From Pseudomonas allokribbensis (lineage in GTDB: Bacteria > Pseudomonadota > Gammaproteobacteria > Pseudomonadales > Pseudomonadaceae), in assembly GCF_014863605.1 (NCBI RefSeq), contig NZ_CP062252.1, positions 1-64,000 of the forward strand: 64,000 bases of DNA, written 5' to 3'. The position numbers and the translations under genes were made by a program. The notes under the pieces were generated by a model that did no database searches, was not told the origin of the DNA, and saw only the letters and a program-made list of their open reading frames with translations. Numbering within the stretch: the stretch's first letter is position 1; every line of letters starts with the position of its first letter. This document shows positions 1-13,345 of the stretch, piece after piece.

Positions 1-1524
1 GTGTCAGTGGAACTTTGGCAGCAGTGCGTGGAGCTTTTGCGCGAAGAGCTGCCAGCCCAACAATTCAACACCTGGATCCGTCCATTACAGGTCGAAGCCG
101 AAGGCGACGAGTTGCGTGTCTACGCACCGAACCGTTTTGTTCTGGACTGGGTCAACGAAAAGTACCTGGGGCGCGTCCTTGAACTGCTGGATGAGCATGG
201 CAACGGCCTGGCGCCGTCGCTCTCCTTATTAATAGGCAGCAAGCGCAGTTCTGCGCCGCGTGCTGCGCCGAACGCGCCGCTGGCTGCGGCCGCTGCATCG
301 CTGGCTCAAGCCAGTTCCGCGCCCGTCAGTGCTCCGGCACCCGCGCCGGCTCCAACCCCGGCCAAGCGCGCGACGCAAAAAACCGAGGAAGTCAGCGAAG
401 AGCCGTCCCGCGACAGCTTCGACCCGATGGCGGGCGCCGCCTCCCAGCAAGCGCCGGTGCGTGCCGAACAGCGCACGGTGCAGGTCGAAGGCGCGCTCAA
501 GCACACCAGCTACCTGAATCGCACCTTTACCTTCGAGAACTTCGTCGAAGGTAAGTCCAACCAGCTCGCCCGTGCGGCGGCCTGGCAAGTGGCGGATAAC
601 CCCAAGCACGGCTACAACCCGCTCTTCCTTTATGGTGGCGTGGGTCTGGGTAAGACGCACTTGATGCACGCGGTGGGTAACCACCTGTTAAAGAAGAACC
701 CGAATGCCAAGGTCGTGTACCTGCATTCCGAGCGTTTCGTGGCCGACATGGTCAAGGCGCTGCAACTGAACGCGATCAACGAGTTCAAGCGTTTCTACCG
801 TTCGGTGGACGCCCTGCTGATCGACGACATTCAGTTCTTCGCCCGCAAGGAACGTTCCCAGGAAGAATTTTTCCACACCTTCAACGCCCTGCTTGAAGGT
901 GGCCAGCAGGTCATTCTCACCAGTGACCGCTATCCGAAGGAAATCGAAGGCCTTGAAGAGCGCCTGAAATCCCGCTTCGGCTGGGGCCTGACGGTTGCCG
1001 TCGAGCCGCCGGAGCTGGAAACCCGCGTAGCCATCTTGATGAAGAAGGCCGACCAGGCCAAAGTCGAGTTGCCACACGATGCGGCGTTCTTCATTGCGCA
1101 GCGCATTCGCTCCAACGTCCGTGAGCTGGAAGGCGCGCTGAAACGCGTGATCGCCCACTCGCACTTCATGGGCCGCGACATCACCATCGAGTTGATTCGC
1201 GAATCCCTGAAAGACCTGTTGGCGTTGCAGGACAAACTGGTCTCTGTGGATAACATTCAGCGCACAGTCGCCGAGTACTACAAGATCAAGATTTCCGACT
1301 TGCTGTCCAAGCGCCGTTCGCGCTCGGTCGCTCGCCCGCGTCAGGTCGCCATGGCACTGTCCAAGGAACTGACCAACCACAGCCTGCCGGAAATCGGCGA
1401 TGTGTTTGGCGGTCGCGACCACACGACGGTGTTGCACGCCTGCCGCAAGATCAACGAACTTAAGGAATCCGACGCGGACATCCGCGAGGACTACAAGAAC
1501 CTGCTGCGTACACTGACCACTTGA
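1..1524 (+). CDS. dnaA: Chromosomal replication initiator DnaA
   Basis: DnaA binds DnaA boxes at oriC and opens the duplex to start replication. The 507-residue product has the full four-domain layout: an N-terminal oligomerisation domain (about 1-85), an Ala/Pro-rich linker (about 85-170), an AAA+ domain with Walker A GGVGLGKT (about 212-219) and Walker B LLIDDIQ (about 273-280), and a C-terminal DNA-binding domain with the signature [12 protein letters not shown] near residue 470. The start is GTG at the first base of the window, so its promoter and the expected rpmH-dnaA oriC lie just outside. A perfect reverse DnaA box sits inside the gene at 1245. dnaN follows 39 bp downstream. Confidence 0.98.
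   Translation: MSVELWQQCVELLREELPAQQFNTWIRPLQVEAEGDELRVYAPNRFVLDWVNEKYLGRVLELLDEHGNGLAPSLSLLIGSKRSSAPRAAPNAPLAAAAASLAQASSAPVSAPAPAPAPTPAKRATQKTEEVSEEPSRDSFDPMAGAASQQAPVRAEQRTVQVEGALKHTSYLNRTFTFENFVEGKSNQLARAAAWQVADNPKHGYNPLFLYGGVGLGKTHLMHAVGNHLLKKNPNAKVVYLHSERFVADMVKALQLNAINEFKRFYRSVDALLIDDIQFFARKERSQEEFFHTFNALLEGGQQVILTSDRYPKEIEGLEERLKSRFGWGLTVAVEPPELETRVAILMKKADQAKVELPHDAAFFIAQRIRSNVRELEGALKRVIAHSHFMGRDITIELIRESLKDLLALQDKLVSVDNIQRTVAEYYKIKISDLLSKRRSRSVARPRQVAMALSKELTNHSLPEIGDVFGGRDHTTVLHACRKINELKESDADIREDYKNLLRTLTT
1245..1253 (-). promoter_or_regulatory. Perfect DnaA box inside dnaA
   Basis: TGTGGATAA on the + strand, i.e. TTATCCACA on the - strand, a perfect match to the high-affinity DnaA box. 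It encodes part of a Val-Asp-Asn stretch of DnaA, so codon use could contribute, but it belongs to a run of 17 such sites in the first half of the window. Confidence 0.6.
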
Positions 1525-1563
1525 TGAACACCAGCGCAGCTTATTAAGGCAAGGGACTAGACC

Positions 1564-2667
1564 ATGCATTTCACCATTCAACGCGAAGCCCTGTTGAAAC
1601 CCCTGCAACTGGTCGCAGGCGTCGTCGAGCGCCGACAGACCTTGCCGGTACTGTCCAACGTGCTGCTGGTCGTCGATGGCCAGCAACTGTCGCTGACCGG
1701 TACCGACCTGGAAGTCGAGCTGGTCGGTCGCGTGCAACTCGAGGAGCCGGCTGAAACAGGTTCCATCACTGTGCCTGCGCGCAAGCTGATGGATATCTGC
1801 AAAAGCCTGCCGAACGATGCGCTGATCGATATCAAGGTCGACGAGCAGAAACTGGTGGTGAAAGCCGGCCGTAGCCGCTTCACCCTGTCGACCCTGCCGG
1901 CCAACGATTTCCCGACTGTGGAAGAAGGCCCGGGTTCGCTGACCACCAGCCTGGATCAAAGCAAGCTGCGTCGCCTGATCGAACGCACCAGTTTCGCCAT
2001 GGCCCAACAGGACGTGCGTTACTACCTCAACGGCATGTTGCTGGAAGTGTCGACCGGTGTGATCCGTGCCGTGGCCACCGATGGTCACCGTCTGGCAATG
2101 TGCTCGATGCAGGCCGACATCGGTCAGCAGGATCGCCATCAAGTGATCGTGCCGCGCAAAGGTATTCTCGAACTGGCGCGTCTGCTCACCGAGCCGGACG
2201 GCAACGTCAGCATCGTGCTGGGTCAGCACCACATCCGCGCGACCACCGGCGAATTCACCTTCACCTCGAAACTGGTCGACGGCAAGTTCCCTGACTACGA
2301 GCGCGTTCTGCCAAAGGGCGGCGACAAGCTGGTACTGGGTGATCGTCAGGCGCTGCGCGAAGCGTTCAGTCGTACCGCGATTCTGTCCAACGAGAAGTAC
2401 CGTGGCATCCGTCTGCAACTGGCCAACGGTCAGCTGAAGATCCAGGCGAACAACCCGGAACAGGAAGAAGCGGAAGAAGAAGTAGGCGTGGAATACAACG
2501 GCGGCTCCCTGGAAATCGGCTTCAACGTCAGCTATCTGCTCGACGTGCTGGGCGTGATGACCACCGAGCAGGTTCGCTTGATCCTGTCCGACTCCAACAG
2601 CAGTGCGCTGGTGCAAGAGTCCGACAATGACGATTCGGCTTACGTTGTCATGCCGATGCGTCTGTAA
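1564..2667 (+). CDS. dnaN: DNA polymerase III beta sliding clamp
   Basis: DnaN forms the dimeric ring that tethers polymerase III and repair polymerases to DNA. At 367 residues, the N-terminal MHFTIQREALLKPLQ and the C-terminal VVMPMRL tail are typical of gamma-proteobacterial clamps; the three repeated clamp domains fit the length. The ATG at 1564 follows AAGGGACTAGACC, a usable ribosome binding site. It sits in the classic dnaA-dnaN-recF-gyrB order, with recF starting 15 bp after the stop, which indicates cotranscription. Confidence 0.98.
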   Translation: MHFTIQREALLKPLQLVAGVVERRQTLPVLSNVLLVVDGQQLSLTGTDLEVELVGRVQLEEPAETGSITVPARKLMDICKSLPNDALIDIKVDEQKLVVKAGRSRFTLSTLPANDFPTVEEGPGSLTTSLDQSKLRRLIERTSFAMAQQDVRYYLNGMLLEVSTGVIRAVATDGHRLAMCSMQADIGQQDRHQVIVPRKGILELARLLTEPDGNVSIVLGQHHIRATTGEFTFTSKLVDGKFPDYERVLPKGGDKLVLGDRQALREAFSRTAILSNEKYRGIRLQLANGQLKIQANNPEQEEAEEEVGVEYNGGSLEIGFNVSYLLDVLGVMTTEQVRLILSDSNSSALVQESDNDDSAYVVMPMRL

Positions 2668-2681
2668 TCAGCTGACTCTGG

Positions 2682-6208
<3,527 letters not shown>

Positions 6209-6230
6209 TCCCGGCCGGCACCAACAAAAA

Positions 6231-6258
6231 GGCCAACGCATACGCGTTGGCCTTTTTT
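6231..6258 (+). terminator. Rho-independent terminator of the dnaA-gyrB operon
   Basis: GGCCAACGCATACGCGTTGGCC forms a nearly perfect hairpin followed by TTTTTT, 22 bp after the gyrB stop. The flanking A-run on the other side (CAACAAAAA) lets it also work for the oppositely oriented regulator gene that ends at 6271. Confidence 0.9.
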
Positions 6259-6270
6259 ATTACCTGCTAT

Positions 6271-6987
6271 TCACTCACCCGCCGCCACACTCTCCAACCG
6301 ATATCCATACCCATAAATCGTCAGCAACTGCCAACCCCGATCCGCTGTCAGCCCGAGCTTGTTGCGCAGGCGATAGATGTGGGTATCCAGCGGTCGTGAC
6401 GAGGCCATTTCTTCATGGGGCCAGAACCTTTCGTATAAATAGTCCCGTGACAGCGGCCGGCCGAGGTTGCTGAACAGGCAGTGCGCAAGCCGGTACTCAC
6501 GCTCGGTCATCATGATCGGCTTGCCTTCGCGGGTGACGGTCAGCTCGGCGTCGTCGAACACCAGATCGTTGAAACGCAGAACATTGGCCACGCTCGGGCG
6601 TTGATGGCTGTGCCGACGCAGCACGGCGGTGACTCGAGCCTTCAACTCGTTTGGGCGAAAAGGCTTGCTGACGTAATCGTCGGCCCCGGCGTTCAGGGCC
6701 TGGACGATATCGCTCTCGCCGTCACGACTGGTGAGCATGATGGCGGCCGGTGGCGCTTCCATGTGCTCTCGGGTCCAGCGCAGCAGCGCCAGGCCGGTGA
6801 GGTCGGGCAGTTGCCAGTCGAGGATCAGCAGGTCGAAGGTTTCCCGGCGCAGTTGCCGCAGCAGGTCTTCTCCGCGTTCGAAACTGTGCAGCGACCAGGG
6901 CTGTTCGCCGGCCTCGGCCATTTGTTGCAGGGTCTGCTCGACCCGGCGCAGTTCGGCGGGTTCATCGTCCAGTATCGCAACGCGCAT
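6271..6987 (-). CDS. OmpR/PhoB-family response regulator
   Basis: A 238-residue two-component regulator. The receiver domain (about 1-120) carries the acidic pair D7/D8, the phosphoacceptor D57 in LILDWQLPDL, a conserved T/S in MLTSRD and the Lys of VSKPFRPNEL. The C-terminal half is a winged helix with MTEREYRLAHCLF and a DTHIYRLRNKLG recognition region. It is divergent from the histidine kinase at 7154, its probable partner, with a 166-bp shared regulatory gap. The stimulus and targets cannot be told from sequence. The pair sits between gyrB and plsC, where PAO1 as I remember it has no such genes. Confidence 0.9.
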   Translation of the reverse strand: MRVAILDDEPAELRRVEQTLQQMAEAGEQPWSLHSFERGEDLLRQLRRETFDLLILDWQLPDLTGLALLRWTREHMEAPPAAIMLTSRDGESDIVQALNAGADDYVSKPFRPNELKARVTAVLRRHSHQRPSVANVLRFNDLVFDDAELTVTREGKPIMMTEREYRLAHCLFSNLGRPLSRDYLYERFWPHEEMASSRPLDTHIYRLRNKLGLTADRGWQLLTIYGYGYRLESVAAGE

Positions 6988-7153
6988 ACGCGGGATTCCT
7001 TGTCGCTTGGGTAATGGGTGGTCGACACCGGCGGTTCGACCAAAGCAGTGAAAGTAAGCGGCACACCATGGGTCGAGCCGCTATGATTCTTCGGGTCTAC
7101 GTCCTCAGACCTGTCGCCTATGAAACCATTCAACCCGCCCTGCCCTGTTTTCC

Positions 7154-8695
7154 ATGATTAACCGACGCCGCCACGAAAGCCGTGTGCAAAGTCAGGTTCA
7201 ACGCCTGTTTCGGCAACTGGTGCGCGAGTGGGTGTGGATAAGTCTAGTGCTGTTGCCGCTGACTGCATTGTTGTCGTGGCGTGCGCAGGTCAATCTGCAT
7301 GACCCGGCGCCCGTCACCGGCGCGATGTTGTCAGTCGCTCTGGTGGCTTGCGTGTTGGGGTTACTGTTGTGGCGACCACGTCTGGCGATCTGGGTGACGC
7401 TGGGCGGGATTGCCTGCGTGCTGCTGACCAGTGCCGGCCTGGCTGAAATGCGGCGTTGGTGGTCGCCGACGCCTGCGGCGCTGGGCATGCTGTTCGGCTA
7501 TCTGATCTGGAACTGGCGGCGCCTGAGTGTGGTGCTCACCTACTTCGGCTGGGAGCTATCGCGGCTGGACAGTGAGCCGAAGGTGTTTCCCGAACGCCGC
7601 CGGGCGCCCTTTTCCAGCGCCGACCGTTTGCAGGGACAGATCATGGCCCTTGAACAAGCCATGAGCCGCACCCGCGATACTCGCCGCTTCATCGCCGATG
7701 GGTTGGAGTATCTGCCGGTGGCAACGCTGATCAGCGATCCTCGAGGACAGGTCTTGTTGGGCAATCGCAAGGCCCGGAGTCTGTTCGATCATAATCTGGT
7801 GGGCGAAGACGTCCTCGATCAGCTGGCAAGCCTGGGTTATCCAGAGTTGTCCACAGAGCCACGCCCGCCGCTATCTGAGCTGCCTCTGCTGGAGTTTCGT
7901 GACCACAAGGAGCGCAGCCTGCGCCTCGAACGTGCGGCGTTGTTGCCGGTGGACGGTGACACGCCGATTGGCTGGTTGTTGAGCCTGACCGACCTGAGTG
8001 CCGAGCGCGCCGCCGAAGAACAGCGCGGTGTGCTGCTGCGCTTTCTGTCCCATGACTTGCGAGCGCCGCATTCAGCGATCCTCGCCCTGCTCGACGTCCA
8101 CCGGCATCAGGCTGGAACGGATTCACCGCTGTTCGAGCAGATCGAACGCCAAGTGCGTCGAGCGCTGGAACTCACCGATGGATTCGTTTTACTGGCCCGG
8201 GCCGAATCCGAGGCCTATCAGTTCCAGCCGAGTCTGTTTGCGATGCTGGTGATGGACGTACTGGACCAGGCACTGCCCATCGCCCAGCAAAAGCGTATCG
8301 AACTGCTGAACGATATGGATGAGCAATCCCAGGAGCGTCTGGTGCTTGCAGATCAGGGGCTGCTGACCCGGGCGCTTTTCAATCTGCTGGAAAACGCGAT
8401 CAAGTACAGCCCGGCCGGGTCTACGGTCAGGTTGTGCGTTCGATGCCACGATGACTGGCTGCATTGCGAACTGACCGATCAGGGCAAAGGTATCGGGGCT
8501 GAAGACCTGCCTGATCTGTTCAGCCAGTACCGCCGTTTTTCTTCGGCTCAAGGCATCGATGGCGTGGGATTGGGGCTGTCGATGGTCAAGGCTGTGGTGG
8601 ATCACCATGGTGGGCGGATCGAATGCATCAGCGTCATCGATCAGGGCACCACATTCCGCCTTGAGCTGCCGCTGATCGCTGAAGAGCAGGCATAA
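7154..8695 (+). CDS. Membrane-bound sensor histidine kinase
   Basis: A 513-residue sensor kinase. The N-terminus has about four hydrophobic segments (roughly residues 25-45, 55-75, 78-98, 108-125) with almost no periplasmic loop, so it may sense in the membrane. A PAS-like segment (about 175-285) precedes the H box SHDLRAPHS (His about 300), the N box NLLENAIKYSPAG, the G1 box DQGKGIG and G2 box GVGLGLSMVKAVV. It is divergent from and presumably phosphorylates the regulator at 6271-6987. No good ribosome binding site precedes the ATG at 7154, so the start is less certain. A DnaA box lies inside the 5' end. Confidence 0.88.
   Translation: MINRRRHESRVQSQVQRLFRQLVREWVWISLVLLPLTALLSWRAQVNLHDPAPVTGAMLSVALVACVLGLLLWRPRLAIWVTLGGIACVLLTSAGLAEMRRWWSPTPAALGMLFGYLIWNWRRLSVVLTYFGWELSRLDSEPKVFPERRRAPFSSADRLQGQIMALEQAMSRTRDTRRFIADGLEYLPVATLISDPRGQVLLGNRKARSLFDHNLVGEDVLDQLASLGYPELSTEPRPPLSELPLLEFRDHKERSLRLERAALLPVDGDTPIGWLLSLTDLSAERAAEEQRGVLLRFLSHDLRAPHSAILALLDVHRHQAGTDSPLFEQIERQVRRALELTDGFVLLARAESEAYQFQPSLFAMLVMDVLDQALPIAQQKRIELLNDMDEQSQERLVLADQGLLTRALFNLLENAIKYSPAGSTVRLCVRCHDDWLHCELTDQGKGIGAEDLPDLFSQYRRFSSAQGIDGVGLGLSMVKAVVDHHGGRIECISVIDQGTTFRLELPLIAEEQA
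7233..7241 (-). promoter_or_regulatory. Perfect DnaA box in the histidine kinase gene
   Basis: TGTGGATAA, reverse of TTATCCACA, within the codons of the first membrane segment (Val-Trp-Ile-Ser). A perfect DnaA-box match and one of the origin-proximal series. Confidence 0.55.
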
Positions 8696-8700
8696 AAAAA

Positions 8701-8724
8701 CCGGCTATATCAGCCGGTTTTCTT
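8701..8724 (+). terminator. Rho-independent terminator after the kinase gene
   Basis: CCGGCTATATCAGCCGG is a six-pair hairpin with a short loop followed by TTTTCTT, five bases after the TAA stop. The AAAAAAA on its left side would also serve transcription from the opposite direction. Confidence 0.85.
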
Positions 8725-8839
8725 ACTTCCGAAAAAAACTTATGCACCTTTTACGGTGATTTATCAGCTTCAGAAATATATAAGTAAATCAGTCACTTAA
8801 TCTTTGATTTCGACGCTTTTCCAACAATCCGTACACAGG

Positions 8840-8848
8840 TTATCCACA
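8840..8848 (+). promoter_or_regulatory. Perfect DnaA box in an AT-rich intergenic gap
   Basis: TTATCCACA lies between the kinase terminator and the end of plsC. The surrounding gap (8725-8853) is clearly AT-richer than its neighbours and also holds the weaker relatives TTATGCACC near 8741 and TTTATCAGC near 8760. This is the intergenic box closest to dnaA in the window. Confidence 0.65.
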
Positions 8849-8853
8849 AAATC

Positions 8854-9633
8854 TCAGACAACCACCTGATCGTTGGCAGCAGGTGCCTGCGGAGCCGGTG
8901 GCAGCGAGCCCATTTCCCGTTGCGCCTGCTCGTTCCACGTTTGCACGCGGTCGTTCAGATCGGCGATGGCACGTGGGCCAGTGCCTTCGGCGTACATCGG
9001 CTGACCGATAACCACAGTGATCACACCCGATTTTTTACCCCAACCGATTTTCGGCCAGAACTTGCCGGCATTGTGCGCAATCGGCAGCACCGGAAGCGCC
9101 GCATTCACCGCCAACGCGCTGCCACTGCGGGAGAACTTGCCGATGGTGCCGTGGGGAACGCGAGTGCCTTCAGGGAAGATCAGCACCCAGACATTGTCCT
9201 TGAGCAGCTCGTCACCTTTCGCAGCGACCTGCTTGAGGGCGGCTTTCGGGTTGTCGCGATCAATCGCGATCGGCCGCAGCATGGCCATGGCCCAGCCGAA
9301 GAATGGCACGTACAGCAATTCGCGCTTGAGCACCTGGCTCAAGGGCGAGAAATAAGCGGAGAGAAAGAACGTCTCCCAGGTGCTCTGGTGGTTCGACTGA
9401 ATCACGCAGGGCCGGTCAGGCACGTTTTCCGCGCCTTTGACTTCGTAGCGGATACCGAGGAACACCTTGGTCAACCACAAGGCGCAACGGCACCAGTACA
9501 CGTTGATAAAGCGATAGCGCGCCTTGAACGGCAGAAAGGGCGCGATAAAAAAGCTCAGGCTGCACCACAGCAGGGACGTGGTGCCCAGCAGCAGGTAAAA
9601 GAGGAAGATTCTGATGGCCTGCAGTATCGACAT
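8854..9633 (-). CDS. plsC: 1-acylglycerol-3-phosphate O-acyltransferase (PlsC/HdtS type)
   Basis: It transfers an acyl chain to lysophosphatidic acid to make phosphatidic acid at the inner membrane. The start is ATG at 9633 (MSILQAIRIFLFYLL), giving 259 residues; the frame opens further upstream without support. An N-terminal membrane segment (about 5-32) is followed by the acyltransferase motif NHQSTWE (81-87, where Glu replaces the usual Asp of HX4D) and FPEGTR (153-158). The location next to gmhB and glyS matches PA0005 and P. fluorescens HdtS, a protein first linked to acyl-homoserine lactone production. Phospholipid synthesis is the safer role. Confidence 0.92.
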   Translation of the reverse strand: MSILQAIRIFLFYLLLGTTSLLWCSLSFFIAPFLPFKARYRFINVYWCRCALWLTKVFLGIRYEVKGAENVPDRPCVIQSNHQSTWETFFLSAYFSPLSQVLKRELLYVPFFGWAMAMLRPIAIDRDNPKAALKQVAAKGDELLKDNVWVLIFPEGTRVPHGTIGKFSRSGSALAVNAALPVLPIAHNAGKFWPKIGWGKKSGVITVVIGQPMYAEGTGPRAIADLNDRVQTWNEQAQREMGSLPPAPQAPAANDQVVV

Positions 9634-9715
9634 GGCGACGTTTACCGTTACGGGCGATGCCCGACTGTTCAAGCGCACTCCCGATCAATCCCTGGTCAGG
9701 AACTTCAGAAGTACT

Positions 9716-10249
9716 CTAGTTGTGGATAAGTTCTGCGGCAATCGCCGCCAGATCGTCAAAAATCAGGGTGCCGACCGGCAAGGTCTTGGCCTGAGTCTTT
9801 TCGCCTTTCCCGGTCTTTACCAAAACGGGCTGTGAATCGACGGCTTTGGCGGCCTCCAGGTCACCAAGGCTGTCGCCGACGAACCAGACATTCGTCAGCG
9901 CCACGTTGTAGTGCTGCGCGATGGTTTTCAACATTCCCGGTTTCGGCTTGCGGCAATCGCAACCCTCGTCCGGCCCATGCGGGCAATACACGATCAGCCC
10001 GACTTCACCGCCCTGCTCTGCCACCAGTTCGCGCAGGCGCGCATGCATGGCATCGAGGGTGGCGAGGTCGTAGTAGCCGCGAGCAATGCCCGACTGGTTG
10101 GTGGCGACCGCCACCGTCCAGCCGGCCTTGCTCAACTGCGCAATCGCTTCGATCGAGCCGGGCAGCGGAATCCACTCCTCCACCGACTTGATGTAAGCGT
10201 CGGAGTCGTAATTGATCACTCCGTCCCGATCGAGAATCAGCAGTTTCAA
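9716..10249 (-). CDS. gmhB: D-glycero-beta-D-manno-heptose-1,7-bisphosphate 7-phosphatase
   Basis: GmhB removes the C7 phosphate in the ADP-heptose pathway for LPS inner core. The HAD signature LLILDRDGVIN is at the N-terminus and a zinc loop with CPHGPDEGCDCRKPKPG in the middle. The start is TTG at 10249, preceded by GAGGG with 7-nt spacing, giving 177 residues; an earlier TTG at 10255 is too close to that ribosome binding site. It follows glyS by 10 bp and is probably cotranscribed with glyQS. Its last codons and stop region overlap the DnaA box at 9721. Confidence 0.92.
   Translation of the reverse strand: MKLLILDRDGVINYDSDAYIKSVEEWIPLPGSIEAIAQLSKAGWTVAVATNQSGIARGYYDLATLDAMHARLRELVAEQGGEVGLIVYCPHGPDEGCDCRKPKPGMLKTIAQHYNVALTNVWFVGDSLGDLEAAKAVDSQPVLVKTGKGEKTQAKTLPVGTLIFDDLAAIAAELIHN
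9721..9729 (-). promoter_or_regulatory. Perfect DnaA box at the gmhB 3' end
   Basis: TGTGGATAA on the + strand. On the gmhB strand it reads TTATCCACA across the codons for Leu-Ile-His-Asn just before the stop. A perfect match. Confidence 0.55.
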
Positions 10250-10259
10250 CAGCAATCCC

Positions 10260-12314
10260 TCAACCCAGCAGCGAAATGTCGGCAACGCCCAGGAACAGGC
10301 CACGCAGACGCGCCAGCAGCGCGTAGCGGTTGGCCCGCACATTGGCGTCTTCGGCATTCACCATCACCGCGTCGAAGAACGCGTCCACCGGCTCGCGCAG
10401 TGCAGCCAGACGTGCCAGCGATTCGTTGTACTGACGCGCCGCGGCCATTGGCTGTACAGCCTGGTCCGCCTGCTGGATCGCCGAGTACAGCGAGAACTCG
10501 TTGGCGTTGTCAAAGTACTTGGCCTGAACGTCGGTTGGCACGGAGCCTTCCACTTTGCTCAGCAGGTTCGACACACGCTTGTTCACTGCCGCCAGCGCTG
10601 CCGCTTCCGGCAGTTTGCGGAAGGCCTGAACCGCTTGCACACGCTGGTCGAAGTCCAGCGCCGAACCCGGCTTCAGGGCACGTACCGACAGGTAGGTGGC
10701 GACATCCACGCCTTCGTCTTCGTAACGTGCACGCAGACGGTCGAAGATGAATTCCAGCACCGCGTCGTTCAGGCCGGCAGCCTTGACCTTGGCACCGAAC
10801 GCATTCACGGCGAACGCCACGGCGTCGTTCAGGTCCAGATCCAGTTGTTTCTCGATCAGGATCCGCAGCACACCCAGTGCCGCACGGCGCAGGGCATACG
10901 GGTCTTTGCTGCCGGTCGGCAGCATGCCGATGCCGAAGATGCCGACCAGGGTGTCGAGCTTGTCGGCGATGGCCACGGCCGCACCGGTCAGGGTGGCAGG
11001 CAGTTCAGCGCCGGCACCGCGTGGCATGTACTGCTCGTTCAGCGCCAGGGCGACGTCTTCCGGCTCGCCGTCATTGAGGGCGTAGTAGTAGCCGGCGACA
11101 CCTTGCATCTCCGGGAACTCGCCGACCATTTCGGTGGCCAGGTCGCACTTGGACAGCAAACCTGCACGGGCAGCCCACGAAGCGTTGCCGCCGATGCGTG
11201 CGGCGATGTACGCGGCCAGTTTCGAAACGCGCTCGGCCTTGTCGTAGACGCTGCCGAGTTTTTCCTGGAACACCACGTTCTGCAGGCGATCGTTGAACGC
11301 TTCGAGCTTCTGCTTCTTGTCCTGCTTGAAGAAAAACTCGGCGTCGGTCAGACGTGGGCGAACCACTTTCTCGTTACCGGCGACGATCTGCTGCGGGTCT
11401 TTGGATTCAATGTTGGCCACGGTAATGAAACGTGGCAGCAACTTGCCGTCGGCATCCAGCAGGCAGAAGTACTTCTGGTTGTCCTGCATGGTGGTGATCA
11501 GCGCTTCCTGCGGCACGTCGAGGAAACGTTCCTCGAACGAGCACACCAGCGGCACCGGCCACTCGACCAGCGCAGTCACTTCGTCGAGCAGCGCCGGCGG
11601 CACGATCGCGGTGCCTTCCTGACGGGTCGCCAGTTCTTCGGTGCGCTTGCTGATAATCTCGCGACGCTCGTTGGCGTCGGCCAGCACGTAAGCGGCACGC
11701 AGGTCGGCCAGATAGCTCGACGGCGAACCGATGCGCACGTTTTCCGGGTGGTGGAAACGGTGGCCACGGGATTCACGGCCAGCCTTCTGCGCGAGGATCG
11801 TGCAGTCGATGACCTGGTCGCCGAGCAGCATCACCAGCCACTGGGTCGGACGCACGAATTCTTCCTTGCGTGCACCCCAACGCATGCGTTTCGGGATCGG
11901 CAGGTCGTTCAGCGAGTCTTCGACGATGGTCGGCAGCAGGCTGGCGGTCGGCTTGCCGGCGATGTTCTGGCTGTAGCGCAGTTTCGGACCGCTCTGGTCG
12001 ATTTCGCTCAGCTCGACGCCGCACTTCTTGGCAAAACCCAGTGCTGCTTGAGTCGGGTTGCCTTCGGCATCGAACGCGGCCTGACGTGGCGGGCCGTCGA
12101 GGTTGATGCTGCGATCCGGCTGCTGGGTGGCCAGCGCGGTGATCAGCACAGCCAGACGACGCGGCGCGGCGTAGACAGTCTTGGTCTCGTAGCTCAGGCC
12201 GGCCGCTTGCAGGCCCTTGTCGATACCGGCGAGGAACGCTTCGGCCAGGGTGTTCAGGGCTTTGGGTGGCAGTTCTTCGGTGCCCAGTTCAACCAGAAAA
12301 TCTTGAGCACTCAT
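10260..12314 (-). CDS. glyS: Glycyl-tRNA synthetase beta subunit
   Basis: The beta subunit of the bacterial alpha2beta2 glycyl-tRNA synthetase, which contributes tRNA binding and assembly. The 684-residue length and the N-terminus [20 protein letters not shown] are typical. Internal landmarks include [20 protein letters not shown] and a C-terminal HD/anticodon-binding region. Its ATG overlaps the glyQ stop by four bases, so the two are translationally coupled. Confidence 0.97.
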   Translation of the reverse strand: MSAQDFLVELGTEELPPKALNTLAEAFLAGIDKGLQAAGLSYETKTVYAAPRRLAVLITALATQQPDRSINLDGPPRQAAFDAEGNPTQAALGFAKKCGVELSEIDQSGPKLRYSQNIAGKPTASLLPTIVEDSLNDLPIPKRMRWGARKEEFVRPTQWLVMLLGDQVIDCTILAQKAGRESRGHRFHHPENVRIGSPSSYLADLRAAYVLADANERREIISKRTEELATRQEGTAIVPPALLDEVTALVEWPVPLVCSFEERFLDVPQEALITTMQDNQKYFCLLDADGKLLPRFITVANIESKDPQQIVAGNEKVVRPRLTDAEFFFKQDKKQKLEAFNDRLQNVVFQEKLGSVYDKAERVSKLAAYIAARIGGNASWAARAGLLSKCDLATEMVGEFPEMQGVAGYYYALNDGEPEDVALALNEQYMPRGAGAELPATLTGAAVAIADKLDTLVGIFGIGMLPTGSKDPYALRRAALGVLRILIEKQLDLDLNDAVAFAVNAFGAKVKAAGLNDAVLEFIFDRLRARYEDEGVDVATYLSVRALKPGSALDFDQRVQAVQAFRKLPEAAALAAVNKRVSNLLSKVEGSVPTDVQAKYFDNANEFSLYSAIQQADQAVQPMAAARQYNESLARLAALREPVDAFFDAVMVNAEDANVRANRYALLARLRGLFLGVADISLLG

Positions 12315-13264
12315 TGTGCAGCCTCCAGCTTGGCCAGTACTTCGTCACGCAGGTCCGGGGTTGCCATCGGGAAGCCCAGCTTGGCGCGAGCCAGCAGGTA
12401 GGCTTGGGCGACGGAACGCGCCAGGGTGCGTACGCGCAGAATGTATTGCTGACGCGCAGTTACCGAGATCGCCCGGCGTGCATCCAGCAGGTTGAAGGTG
12501 TGCGAGGCCTTCAGGACCATTTCATAGCTCGGCAACGGCAGCGGCTGGTCGAGTTCGATCAGACGCTTGGCTTCGCTTTCATAGAAGTCGAACAGTTCGA
12601 ACAGCTTGTCGACGTTGGCGTATTCGAAGTTGTAGGTGGATTGCTCCACTTCGTTCTGGTGGAACACGTCGCCGTAGGTCACTTTGCCGAACGGACCGTC
12701 AGCCCAGACCAGGTCGTAGACCGAGTCCACGCCCTGCAGGTACATGGCCAGACGCTCGAGACCGTAGGTGATCTCGCCGGTCACCGGGTAGCACTCGATG
12801 CCGCCCGCCTGCTGGAAGTAAGTGAATTGGGTCACTTCCATGCCGTTCAGCCAGACTTCCCAGCCCAGACCCCAGGCGCCGAGGGTCGGCGATTCCCAGT
12901 TGTCTTCGACGAAGCGGATGTCGTGGACCAGCGGGTCCAGGCCGACATGCTTGAGGGAGCCCAGGTACAGTTCCTGGAAGTTGTCCGGGTTCGGCTTCAG
13001 GACTACCTGGAACTGGTAGTAGTGCTGCAGACGGTTCGGGTTTTCGCCGTAACGGCCGTCAGTCGGACGGCGGCTTGGCTGTACGTAAGCGGCGTTCCAG
13101 GTTTCCGGGCCGATGGCACGCAGGAATGTCGCGGTGTGGAAAGTGCCGGCGCCTACTTCCATATCGTAGGGCTGAAGTACCACACAACCTTGCTCGGCCC
13201 AGTATTGCTGGAGCGCGAGGATCAAGTCTTGGAAGGTACGCACGGCTGGCGTAGGCTGGCTCAC
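12311..13264 (-). CDS. glyQ: Glycyl-tRNA synthetase alpha subunit
   Basis: The catalytic class II subunit that activates glycine. The start is GTG at 13264 ([20 protein letters not shown]), preceded by AGGTGA, giving 317 residues. The strings [19 protein letters not shown] and [20 protein letters not shown] are diagnostic. The open frame continues upstream to 13396, but that part overlaps tag and lacks family similarity. It is divergent from tag across an 81-bp gap that must hold both promoters. Confidence 0.97.
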   Translation of the reverse strand: MSQPTPAVRTFQDLILALQQYWAEQGCVVLQPYDMEVGAGTFHTATFLRAIGPETWNAAYVQPSRRPTDGRYGENPNRLQHYYQFQVVLKPNPDNFQELYLGSLKHVGLDPLVHDIRFVEDNWESPTLGAWGLGWEVWLNGMEVTQFTYFQQAGGIECYPVTGEITYGLERLAMYLQGVDSVYDLVWADGPFGKVTYGDVFHQNEVEQSTYNFEYANVDKLFELFDFYESEAKRLIELDQPLPLPSYEMVLKASHTFNLLDARRAISVTARQQYILRVRTLARSVAQAYLLARAKLGFPMATPDLRDEVLAKLEAAQ

Positions 13265-13345
13265 GAAATTCACCTGTTTCTTGGGCTGCGATTTAAAGAG
13301 CGGGAGTATACCCGATTCAGTCGCACCTCCACCCCCTGGAGCCTT

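Noticed and set aside
688..2616. 642-codon open frame on the minus strand opposite dnaA/dnaN
   Set aside because: It is a shadow of the true genes in GC-rich codon use; its product is Gln/His/Val-rich with no domain, and it would require overlapping two essential genes.
7846..7854. TTGTCCACA and the nearby TTATCCAGA as further DnaA boxes
   Set aside because: Each differs from the perfect 9-mer at one position and is outside the usual TTWTNCACA consensus, so they were not counted.
10212..12401. 729-codon plus-strand frame opposite glyS
   Set aside because: Antisense shadow; low-complexity Arg/Gln/Val composition typical of such artefacts.
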